Assembly (NCBI GenBank): GCA_045635785.1
Contig: JAZTWJ010000058.1
Span: 1-22,356 of the forward strand
Reading direction: 5' to 3'
Length of the DNA stretch: 22,356 nt
From: Flemingiibacterium sp045635785
GTDB lineage: Bacteria > Bacillota > Clostridia > Oscillospirales > CAG-272
The position numbers were made by a program, and so were the translations under genes. Shown in pieces: positions 1 to 4,031 of the stretch. Each line of letters starts with the position of its first letter. The stretch's first letter is position 1. Under the pieces are notes generated by a model. The model saw nothing but the letters and a program-made list of their open reading frames with translations. It was not told the DNA's origin and ran no database searches.

Positions 1-2
1 AG

Positions 3-47
3 GCAAAGGAGTTTTTCTCCCGTGTAGGCATTCCTTTGCATTTATGA
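3..47 (+). CDS. possible 3' end of an upstream gene (partial)
   Basis: One frame is open from the window edge to a TGA at 45-47 and reads AKEFFSRVGIPLHL. The residues and codons look like a natural protein end, but 14 residues are too few to name a family. A second frame is also open from the edge to about 58, so this call is weak. If real, the gene ends about 65 bp before terS. Confidence 0.25.
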   Translation, partial: AKEFFSRVGIPLHL

Positions 48-74
48 ATAAGGGGTAAAGGCATACCCTATGCC
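3..74. repeat. nested inverted repeats upstream of terS
   Basis: Two dyads are visible. GCAAAGGA (3-10) is repeated inverted as TCCTTTGC (32-39). GGCATA (60-65) and TATGCC (69-74) form a perfect 6-bp stem around CCC. They lie in the leader just before the terS ribosome site. They may be a terminator or processing hairpin for the upstream gene, or an operator. No long T-run follows, so a classic intrinsic terminator is not supported. Confidence 0.5.
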
Positions 75-112
75 CCACATGTATCACTTCACGAAAGGAG
101 GTTCGTTACACC

Positions 113-685
113 GTGAGTGAGAATAATGCTAAGGCAGCTAAACCGAAGCGCGGAAGAGGCGGTACTCAGAACTTCCCTTCCCATCGCAAACAGCCTGAGA
201 CTCCAGCAGAGAAGGCTTTCACGACTAAGATCCTCTCTGAGATTCTCTTTGAATACAGGCAGCCTAAAGTCAAATCCGACGAAGAGCTCATGCAGCGATT
301 TGATGAGTACTTCCAGCGTTGCGTTGACGAGGCCCGTATTCCTACCGTGGAAGAGATGTACCTCTCTACTGGCTACGGTATCGACTATATCAGAGACATT
401 GCGAACGGTAGAAGGAAGGGCTTTAGTCAAAAGACCGCCCTGATTATTAAAAAAGCTAAGGGAATATTACAAAGTTATGACGCAAAAGCGGTACTTTCCG
501 GCGAAATCAACTTCCTGGCATACTGCTTCCGCGCCAAGAACTATTACGGCATGGTCGACAGACAAGAACACATCGTCACACCGAATGTGATCGAGGAGAG
601 CGACTATAGCGCGGACGACATTGCTAAGAAGTATCTGGTCGACGACTCCGCAACTATCGAAGCGCTTGAAGCCGGCGACTCTTAA
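113..685 (+). CDS. terS: terminase small subunit (gp3-like DNA-packaging protein)
   Basis: This 190-aa protein should recognise the packaging start site on phage DNA and hand it to the large terminase. The start is GTG at 113, chosen because AAAGGAGG lies at 94-101. The N-terminus is basic (KPKRGRGG). The middle has a segment that looks like a helix-turn-helix (PTVEEMYLSTGYGIDYIRDI) followed by NGRRKGFS, then KKAKGILQSYDAKAVLSG and FLAYCFRAKNYYGM. That order and wording match the gp3-like small terminases of Bacillota phages. Its last codons (Gly-Asp-Ser-stop) are the first unit of the tandem repeat that follows. Unusually, terL is not next: 3.6 kb of accessory DNA separates them. The family is recognised from memory of its motifs; no search was run. 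Confidence 0.85.
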   Translation: MSENNAKAAKPKRGRGGTQNFPSHRKQPETPAEKAFTTKILSEILFEYRQPKVKSDEELMQRFDEYFQRCVDEARIPTVEEMYLSTGYGIDYIRDIANGRRKGFSQKTALIIKKAKGILQSYDAKAVLSGEINFLAYCFRAKNYYGMVDRQEHIVTPNVIEESDYSADDIAKKYLVDDSATIEALEAGDS

Positions 686-765
686 GCGACTCTAGCGGCT
701 CTAGCGACTCTTAAGCGACTTTGCGACTCTAGCGACTCTGCGACTCTAGCGACTCTAGCGACTTT
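675..765. repeat. tandem array of ~10 copies of a GCGACTCTA-type repeat
   Basis: Units begin at 675, 686, 695, 704, 715, 723, 732, 740, 749 and 758. The consensus is GCGACTCTA, with variants GCGGCTCTA, GCGACTTT and GCGACTCTTAA, and unit lengths run from 8 to 11 bp. The first unit encodes the last residues and stop of terS; the rest is non-coding. Because small terminases usually bind repeated sites in or beside their own gene, a packaging (pac) site is a reasonable guess. Iteron-like protein binding is another. Confidence 0.9.
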
Positions 766-818
766 CCGGCAAAAATCGACCGAAATTTTCGCAGATTTTG
801 CCCCGAAAATTGCCGGAA
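764..818. repeat. perfect 9-bp inverted repeat
   Basis: TTCCGGCAA (764-772) is repeated inverted as TTGCCGGAA (810-818). The 37 nt between hold further AT-rich partial dyads such as CGAAATTTTCG. It starts exactly where the tandem array ends, so the two may form one composite site. Confidence 0.7.
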
Positions 819-1157
819 AATCAGCCGAAAATCCTCGAAAAACAGCCCAGGCGGCCCGGCCTGCCTCGGACGGCCGCCCTACCCGACCTGCTTTGGCGCC
901 TCCGGCCCTTTGCGGCCTCGGAGAATACTGAAATAATGCACGCTCTGAGGCGCCTAGAATGCCTGTATACAGGCTTAAATCCTGCTGCTGGTACAAGGAT
1001 ATAACCGAAAGTAAAAACGCCATACAAGGCCATTTACAGGCCTTATGCAGCGTTGCTTTATTTGGCCGCCTCAGAGAGCCCGTAACGCGGCATAGCTGGC
1101 AGGGCAGCAGGGCAAAACAAAACGCCGCCCGGATCGCTCCAGACGGCTTAAAAGGGT
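766..1157. other. non-coding, dyad-rich stretch after terS
   Basis: No convincing gene is seen on either strand; the open frames have low-complexity Arg/Ala-rich products and no ribosome site. The stretch is full of inverted repeats: GGCGGCC/GGCCGCC (850-856, 872-878), a perfect 14-bp palindrome at 961-974, ATCCT/AGGAT (979-983, 996-1000), AAGGCC/GGCCTT (1026-1031, 1039-1044), and a long-range perfect 10-bp pair enclosing the last three (see next entry). It could be a structured RNA, a packaging or replication signal, or an old insertion. Confidence 0.6.
943..1076. other. candidate multi-branched RNA or DNA fold
   Basis: CTCTGAGGCG (943-952) and CGCCTCAGAG (1067-1076) are perfect 10-bp complements. 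Between them lie a 14-bp palindrome (961-974), a 5-bp hairpin (979-1000) and a 6-bp hairpin with a 7-nt loop (1026-1044). This stem-closing-three-hairpins arrangement is what a folded RNA domain looks like. No known RNA family was recognised, and the transcribed strand is unknown. Confidence 0.4.
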
Positions 1158-1184
1158 AAAGAAAACCCCGGCGCTAGGCCGGGG
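1158..1184 (-). terminator. intrinsic terminator of the minus-strand cluster
   Basis: CCCCGGC (1166-1172) and GCCGGGG (1178-1184) form a 7-bp GC stem with a 5-nt loop. On the minus strand the stem is followed by TTTTCTTT (1165-1158). It lies 7 bp after the stop of the last minus-strand gene, which fixes its orientation. Confidence 0.8.
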
Positions 1185-1191
1185 CGGTGTG

Positions 1192-1263
1192 TTATTTGCA
1201 GATCCTCAGCAGCTCACCGAGGACGGCAACAGGCAGGATTAAACAGCAGACGATAAACAGCAT
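1192..1263 (-). CDS. 23-aa hydrophobic peptide
   Basis: ATG at 1263-1261 and TAA at 1194-1192 encode 23 residues. The peptide begins MLFIVCCLILPVAVLG and ends ELLRICK, which is one hydrophobic span with a basic tail. AGAGAGG lies about 10 nt upstream. Its ATG overlaps the stop of the preceding 43-aa gene (TAATG), so translation is probably coupled, and the operon terminator follows directly. It could be a small membrane regulator, a lysis accessory or a toxin-like peptide. No family was recognised. Confidence 0.55.
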   Translation of the reverse strand: MLFIVCCLILPVAVLGELLRICK

Positions 1264-1394
1264 TAGTAGAACCTCTCTTTCTTCTGGTTGGGTTTGCGGT
1301 ATACTTTGAGCCGGGGTCGGCGGATCGCCGATTCTATCGGGGTGGAAATGCCTTCGAAGATACAGCCAAGGGTTAGAAAAACAAGGGCGGTCAT
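1263..1394 (-). CDS. 43-aa small protein with a hydrophobic N-terminus
   Basis: The start ATG at 1394-1392 is chosen because AAGGAGGTG sits 6 nt before it; longer reading from 1526 would overlap the zinc-ribbon gene and has no ribosome site. The peptide opens with MTALVFLTLGCIFEGI, a short hydrophobic segment, and ends in a strongly basic tail (RRPRLKVYRKPNQKKERFY). That pattern suggests an inner-membrane peptide with a cytoplasmic basic tail. It starts 13 nt after the zinc-ribbon gene and overlaps the next gene by one base. Function unknown. Confidence 0.6.
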   Translation of the reverse strand: MTALVFLTLGCIFEGISTPIESAIRRPRLKVYRKPNQKKERFY

Positions 1395-1407
1395 TGGCTG
1401 CACCTCC

Positions 1408-1830
1408 TTAGCAGTTATACAGCTCTTCGAAGCATTCGTTGATAGCTTCGCAGGTTTCCGGGTCGATCGGGCAGGATGCTCGGTCGGTCCACCAGTAAAG
1501 CTGCACTTCACATGCGCCGGTGTCAATGAAGATGTTCGGGCCGCCGCAGGCTACCATTAAGCGAACGCTCTTGAACTGGCGTTCTGCGTTCAACCGGTAT
1601 TCCACATCAAATACAGTATCGGTGAAGTAGTCGAAGAAGGTGGCCTGTTCGCAGTCGTCCAGGGTGATTTCTTCAGCCTTGCAGCACGGGCAGATATATT
1701 CCGCTTCGGTGTTGCTGAACTGGCTTTCGTGGATGAACTCACCGCACTCGGGGCAGCGGTACATCTGGCCGTTTGCGATCTGTTCGAGGGTTTCCGCGAT
1801 TTCGATGCAGTGCTTTCTATTTTCGTTCAT
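1408..1830 (-). CDS. zinc-ribbon protein of unknown function
   Basis: The protein is 140 aa and acidic. Two CxxC pairs (Cys26/Cys29 and Cys47/Cys50) are the four ligands of a zinc ribbon. The C-terminal half (about residues 75-140) looks like a small alpha/beta domain with a YWW segment and several more cysteines near the end. AGGAGG lies 9 nt before the ATG. The ribosome site partly overlaps one arm of an 11-bp inverted repeat (1843-1853 with 1878-1888), which in mRNA would form a hairpin touching it. It sits between the ribbon-helix-helix-like gene and two tiny membrane-type genes on the same strand. Similar small zinc-ribbon proteins occur in phage accessory regions; the function is not known and none is claimed. 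Confidence 0.7.
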   Translation of the reverse strand: MNENRKHCIEIAETLEQIANGQMYRCPECGEFIHESQFSNTEAEYICPCCKAEEITLDDCEQATFFDYFTDTVFDVEYRLNAERQFKSVRLMVACGGPNIFIDTGACEVQLYWWTDRASCPIDPETCEAINECFEELYNC

Positions 1831-1842
1831 TTTTCAAATCCT

Positions 1843-1888
1843 CCTATGATTCTTGACAAGCCCCGCCCGGCTATGTTAGAATCATAGG
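1843..1888. promoter_or_regulatory. perfect 11-bp inverted repeat framing a promoter
   Basis: CCTATGATTCT (1843-1853) and AGAATCATAGG (1878-1888) are exact inverted copies 24 bp apart. The left arm touches the -35 and the right arm covers the -10 of the plus-strand promoter at 1853-1882, so a bound dimer would block it. Read as minus-strand RNA, the same arms form a hairpin that covers half of the zinc-ribbon gene's AGGAGG. Operator and translational switch are both possible. Confidence 0.75.
1853..1882 (+). promoter_or_regulatory. sigma-70-type promoter (small RNA 1)
   Basis: TTGACA (1853-1858), an 18-bp spacer and TAGAAT (1877-1882), with an extended -10 TG at 1874-1875. Transcription would start near 1889. 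No gene on this strand follows for 900 bp, and a terminator begins 40 bp on, so the product should be a short RNA. Confidence 0.75.
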
Positions 1889-1961
1889 CGGAAAAGGGCT
1901 GTTGCTTTCGGTCGTTTTTTCCATCTGCCCGGCAGCGGTCGCAACGCTTCCGGGTTTTCTT
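1889..1961 (+). ncRNA. candidate ~70-nt small RNA
   Basis: The span runs from a near-consensus promoter to an intrinsic terminator and has no usable start codon with a ribosome site. The 5' half can pair GGAAAA with TTTTCC around a 20-nt loop; the 3' half is the terminator. It lies opposite the gap between the ribbon-helix-helix-like and zinc-ribbon genes, so it would be antisense to their shared mRNA if those are co-transcribed. No known RNA family was recognised. Confidence 0.55.
1928..1961 (+). terminator. intrinsic terminator of small RNA 1
   Basis: CCCGG (1928-1932) pairs with CCGGG (1950-1954), then after one mismatch AGCG (1934-1937) pairs with CGCT (1945-1948) around a 7-nt loop. TTTTCTT follows at 1955-1961. 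It ends 2 bp before the stop of the convergent minus-strand gene. Confidence 0.8.
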
Positions 1962-1962
1962 G

Positions 1963-2139
1963 TTACTTGGGTCGATCCTTGGCTATATCCTCACGGATTA
2001 GCTGTTTAATGTAGCCTTGCTTGCTCTCAACCTCGGAAAGACGCTGTAAAATGTCTTTGTCGGTGTTGTGGTTGAGCTTCATGGTTATTGTGCAAGTGTT
2101 TTTTTGCATCCATGCTTTTTTAGCTTCGGAGTCTGCTAT
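1963..2139 (-). CDS. ribbon-helix-helix-like small DNA-binding protein, possible ATA start
   Basis: The frame ends at TAA 1965-1963 and reads ADSEAKKAWMQKNTCTITMK, then LNHNTDKDILQRLSEVESKQ, then GYIKQLIREDIAKDRPK. A short beta strand (CTITMKLN), a helix, a turn with SKQGYIK and a final helix (IKQLIREDIA) match the small ribbon-helix-helix-like proteins common in Bacillota mobile DNA. The nearest ATG in frame is at 2109, giving 48 aa but no ribosome site and no N-terminal helix. AAGGGAG (minus strand of 2149-2155) is instead spaced correctly for the ATA codon at 2139-2137, which gives 58 aa and the family's usual MADS-type beginning. The product probably regulates nearby promoters. Its start overlaps the -35 of the antisense RNA promoter. 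Confidence 0.65.
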   Translation of the reverse strand: MADSEAKKAWMQKNTCTITMKLNHNTDKDILQRLSEVESKQGYIKQLIREDIAKDRPK

Positions 2140-2167
2140 TGACGTTCGCTCCCTTCTATGATATAAT
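2139..2167 (+). promoter_or_regulatory. sigma-70-type promoter of the candidate antitoxin RNA
   Basis: TTGACG (2139-2144), a 17-bp spacer and consensus TATAAT (2162-2167). Its core CTATGATATAATAG is identical to that of the toxin promoter on the other strand. The start is expected near 2174. Confidence 0.85.
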
Positions 2168-2173
2168 AGACCG

Positions 2174-2276
2174 CAAGAGGGGCCAACCGTGCCAGCGGTT
2201 GCGGCTCACCTCCCGAAAAGATTTATAATCTTGCGAAAGTGGCCTTTTACCGTGCTAGGGTGGGGGCTACTTTTTT
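2174..2276 (+). ncRNA. candidate type I antitoxin RNA (~100 nt)
   Basis: The RNA runs from a near-perfect promoter to an intrinsic terminator and carries no gene. It is antisense to the last codons, stop and 3' region of the toxin gene on the minus strand (overlap within the toxin gene 2267-2276). This 3'-end overlap is the arrangement of TxpA/RatA and BsrG/SR4 in Bacillus. Visible folds: AACCG/CGGTT near the 5' end, AAGATT-TAT-AATCTT (2218-2232), and the terminator. It also carries CCTCCCG (2209-2215), which can pair with the CGGGAGG of the toxin ribosome site. The RNA role is inferred from architecture. Confidence 0.65.
2238..2276 (+). terminator. terminator of the candidate antitoxin RNA
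   Basis: AGTGGCC (2238-2244) pairs with GGCTACT (2265-2271), one G-U included, and is followed by six T (2271-2276). The T-run lies within the last codons (two Lys) of the opposing toxin gene. Confidence 0.75.
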
Positions 2277-2344
2277 GCGTTTATCACGCCGAAAATAACC
2301 ACGGCTAACAGGTTAAGAAGTCCGAGAATTTCTAATACTGTCAT
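2267..2344 (-). CDS. type I toxin-like hydrophobic peptide (TxpA/BsrG-like)
   Basis: ATG at 2344-2342 and TAG at 2269-2267 encode 25 aa: MTVLEILGLLNLLAVVIFG followed by VINAKK. It is one hydrophobic helix with a short polar start and a Lys-Lys end, the build of the small holin-like type I toxins (TxpA, BsrG, YonT group), though somewhat shorter than the best-known members. GGGAGG lies 7 nt before the start but is locked in a perfect 7-bp hairpin (2351-2374). A fully consensus promoter lies upstream (2401-2429), and a separate promoter drives an RNA antisense to its 3' end. Expected action is at the membrane, harming the cell if the RNA is lost. The toxin role is inferred from size, hydropathy and gene architecture. 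Confidence 0.65.
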   Translation of the reverse strand: MTVLEILGLLNLLAVVIFGVINAKK

Positions 2345-2350
2345 TGGATC

Positions 2351-2374
2351 GCCTCCCGTTGAAGTCTGGGAGGC
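2351..2374 (-). promoter_or_regulatory. hairpin hiding the toxin ribosome site
   Basis: In the toxin mRNA, GCCTCCC (2374-2368) and GGGAGGC (2357-2351) form a perfect 7-bp stem with a 10-nt loop. The right arm is the ribosome site itself. Such sequestration is typical of type I toxin mRNAs. Confidence 0.8.
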
Positions 2375-2400
2375 TTGCCGATTCCCTCTTGCTTGATACT

Positions 2401-2429
2401 ATTATATCATAGGTAATACCTATTGTCAA
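2401..2429 (-). promoter_or_regulatory. consensus promoter of the toxin, with a spacer palindrome
   Basis: On the minus strand TTGACA (2429-2424), a 17-bp spacer and TATAAT (2406-2401) match the sigma-70-type consensus exactly. The spacer contains the dyad ATAGGTA-T-TACCTAT (2409-2423), a likely operator. The transcript would begin near 2394 and may read on into the ribbon-helix-helix-like and zinc-ribbon genes, since no separate good promoter was found for those. Confidence 0.85.
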
Positions 2430-2448
2430 TAGTTTCCAGCAATTTTTT

Positions 2449-2566
2449 ATGCCCATTTACACATATGTTTTATATTGTGGGCATTACATGTGCCCGTTAA
2501 TAATGCACGGTAACTTATATGAGCACACGCTAATATGTACTCAATAGGCTGTGTTTAAATGGGCAT
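2449..2566. repeat. inverted repeats upstream of the serine recombinase
   Basis: ATGCCCATTTACACA (2449-2463) recurs inverted at 2552-2566 with one mismatch. Extra copies of the core lie at 2478-2484 (TGGGCAT) and 2491-2495 (TGCCC). Clusters of inverted half-sites just upstream of a resolvase gene are typical of res/operator regions, so these are candidate binding sites for the recombinase encoded at 2780. No inverting gene segment is seen between them. Confidence 0.6.
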
Positions 2567-2580
2567 TCACTAGAATAAAA

Positions 2581-2680
2581 CGCCCCCCGCCCCCGTGCCC
2601 GGTCGGGTGCAGGCAGGCCAGACCCCACCCCAGGGGGATAGCCCGCCGCCCAGGCCGCCGTAATTACCCCTCCTAGCTCC
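2581..2680. other. C-rich, GC-rich non-coding tract
   Basis: Runs of C on the plus strand (2583-2588, 2590-2594, 2598-2600, 2623-2626, 2628-2631) give closely spaced G-runs on the minus strand. This contrasts sharply with the AT-rich DNA on both sides. No gene was found in it. The G-runs could form quadruplex-like structure. Confidence 0.6.
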
Positions 2681-2717
2681 CCAAACTGCAAAAAGGCATT
2701 TCTGGGCACAAAACATA

Positions 2718-2746
2718 TTGACACAAAACGTATCATATGTTATAAT
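2718..2746 (+). promoter_or_regulatory. promoter of the serine recombinase
   Basis: TTGACA (2718-2723), a 17-bp spacer and TATAAT (2741-2746), with a TG extending the -10. It is the only good promoter before the recombinase gene, whose ATG is 34 bp on. The sequence after the -10 (GTCGCCAAC) closely resembles that after the DUF2442 promoter. Confidence 0.85.
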
Positions 2747-2779
2747 GTCGCCAACACATTGAAGTCGGGGGTGCTTATC

Positions 2780-3370
2780 ATGAAAGTTGGGTATGTGCGC
2801 GTTTCTACAGCCGAGCAGAACACAATGCGCCAAGAGATCATCATGGAGGAGCTTGGCGTCGAGAAGGTGTTTATCGACAAGGCCAGCGGCAAAAGCAGAG
2901 CTGCAAGACCTGAGCTTGCAAAAATGCTGGACTTTATCCGAGAAGGCGACACGGTGATCGTAGAGAGCATCAGCCGATTCGCCCGAAGCATAAAAGACCT
3001 GCTTGAACTTGTTGAAGAACTGCAAAAGAAGAAGGTTGAGTTCATCAGCAAGAAGGAAACGATTGACACCTCAACGCCTCAGGGCCGATTTATGCTTCAT
3101 GTGTTTGGTGCAATGGCCGAACTTGAACGCGAGCAGATCCTGCAGAGACAAGCAGAGGGCATTGCTATCGCAAAAGCGGCCGGAAAGTATACCGGCAGAA
3201 AGCCGATCGACATTCCTGCGGACAAGATGAGCGATGTTCACCGCCAATGGTACAACGATGAGATCACAACTGCTTTCGCAATAAAGCAGCTTGGTGTAAG
3301 CCGTAACACGTTCTATAGAAGAATGTGGGAATACGAGGACGCAAACGGCATCCCTAGGAAGGGGCGCTAA
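2780..3370 (+). CDS. serine recombinase (resolvase/invertase family)
   Basis: This 196-aa protein cuts and rejoins DNA through a serine, as Tn3 resolvase and Hin-type invertases do. The N-terminus MKVGYVRVSTAEQN carries the catalytic Ser9. SISRFARSIKDLLELVEEL and STPQGRFMLHVFGAMAELER are the family's core motifs, and the long E-helix follows. TGRKP leads into a C-terminal helix-turn-helix (TTAFAIKQLGVSRNTFYRRM). Full length is normal for the small-resolvase class. The start is ATG 2780, 8 nt after GGGGG; an upstream TTG at 2759 lies too close to the promoter. Its location between terS and terL is unusual for an integration enzyme. It may resolve concatemers or multimers, invert DNA, or be a leftover of the element that brought the island. 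Confidence 0.9.
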   Translation: MKVGYVRVSTAEQNTMRQEIIMEELGVEKVFIDKASGKSRAARPELAKMLDFIREGDTVIVESISRFARSIKDLLELVEELQKKKVEFISKKETIDTSTPQGRFMLHVFGAMAELEREQILQRQAEGIAIAKAAGKYTGRKPIDIPADKMSDVHRQWYNDEITTAFAIKQLGVSRNTFYRRMWEYEDANGIPRKGR

Positions 3371-3388
3371 CCTGACGGGAGGAGACAT

Positions 3389-3706
3389 ATGAAAGATTTC
3401 CAGGTCATCTACAAGATTCTGAAGCTGCTGGAGAAATACCGAGGCCGAGAAGATTTTGAGTACGAACTGATCTCCGCAAGCGCGATGAAGATCAGCTTCG
3501 AGCGCTGGGAACAGATCATGATCGAGCTTCAGGTTGAGGGCTACATTCGAGGTCTTGTCTACACTCAGACGTTGAGCGATAAGTTCCCTCACCTGGTAGA
3601 ACCGATCAGGCCCGCGATCACGATGAAAGGTCTTGCGTACCTTGACGAGAACAGCATGATGAGCAAAGCGAAAGAGGCCTTGAAGCTGGTTGGAGACATC
3701 CTGTAA
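3389..3706 (+). CDS. YjcQ-like winged-helix protein
   Basis: The protein is 105 aa with a good GGGAGGAG ribosome site. It starts MKDFQVIYKILKLLEKYRG and continues with helices around ISFERWEQIMIELQVEGYI, then a strand and PAITMKGLAYLDENSMM. This is the layout of the YjcQ family of small winged-helix proteins common in Bacillota phages and prophages. The family's cellular role is not established; DNA binding is likely from the fold. It lies 18 bp after the recombinase and is probably co-transcribed with it. Confidence 0.7.
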   Translation: MKDFQVIYKILKLLEKYRGREDFEYELISASAMKISFERWEQIMIELQVEGYIRGLVYTQTLSDKFPHLVEPIRPAITMKGLAYLDENSMMSKAKEALKLVGDIL

Positions 3707-3718
3707 GCCGTATAATTC

Positions 3719-3747
3719 TTTACATTTTCCTTCATTCGTGGTATAAT
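3719..3747 (+). promoter_or_regulatory. promoter of the DUF2442/membrane-protein pair
   Basis: TTTACA (3719-3724), a 17-bp spacer and TATAAT (3742-3747). The ATG that overlaps the -10 at 3746 cannot be the gene start; the true ATG is at 3773. Confidence 0.8.
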
Positions 3748-3772
3748 GCCGCCAACGAACGGAGGGTCTAAG

Positions 3773-4018
3773 ATGTTTCACAAGGTGGTATCTATAAAAC
3801 CGCTTCCTGACTACTATCTGCTGGTGGTTTTTGAGGACGGCGTAGAAAAGAGATACGACGTAAAGCCCCTTTTTGAAAAGTGGGAGGTTTTTAAGGCCCT
3901 GCTTACGGATGGTTTGTTCAGACGAGTAAAGGTAGACGCTGGCGGGTACGGAGTAAGTTGGAATGATGAAATCGACCTGTCGTGCGACGAGCTTTACTGG
4001 AATGGAGTAGCTATTTAA
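3773..4018 (+). CDS. DUF2442 family protein
   Basis: The 81-aa product begins MFHKVVSIKPLPDYYLLVVF and continues EDGVEKRYDVKPLFEKW. Near the end, YGVSWNDEIDLSCDELYWNG matches the family's usual closing motif (W-x-DxIDLxxDxLY). The start at 3773 is set by GGAGGG at 3761-3766. DUF2442 genes are often next to DUF4160 genes; no DUF4160 gene is seen here. The family has no firmly known role. It has its own promoter and is followed 13 bp later by a small membrane-protein gene, so the two form a small operon. Confidence 0.8.
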   Translation: MFHKVVSIKPLPDYYLLVVFEDGVEKRYDVKPLFEKWEVFKALLTDGLFRRVKVDAGGYGVSWNDEIDLSCDELYWNGVAI

Positions 4019-4031
4019 AAGGAGCGATCAT

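Noticed and set aside
675..765. CRISPR array
   Set aside because: Units are 8-11 bp and directly joined, with no spacers of CRISPR length.
682..1160. Open frames on both strands after terS
   Set aside because: Products are repetitive Arg/Ala/Ser-rich sequences caused by the tandem repeats and dyads; no ribosome site and no domain.
1192..2344. Integration/excision module (lysogeny) on the minus strand
   Set aside because: No integrase, CI-type repressor or attachment site is seen; the ribbon-helix-helix-like protein alone does not support it.
2530..3069. Minus-strand open frames over the C-rich tract and recombinase
   Set aside because: They overlap a well-supported recombinase and two promoter elements, and have no ribosome site.
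3361..3390. Extra gene between recombinase and YjcQ-like gene
   Set aside because: Only 18 bp, entirely used by the ribosome site of the YjcQ-like gene.
3746..3772. ATG at 3746 as start of the DUF2442 gene
   Set aside because: It overlaps the -10 of the promoter, while GGAGGG fits the ATG at 3773.
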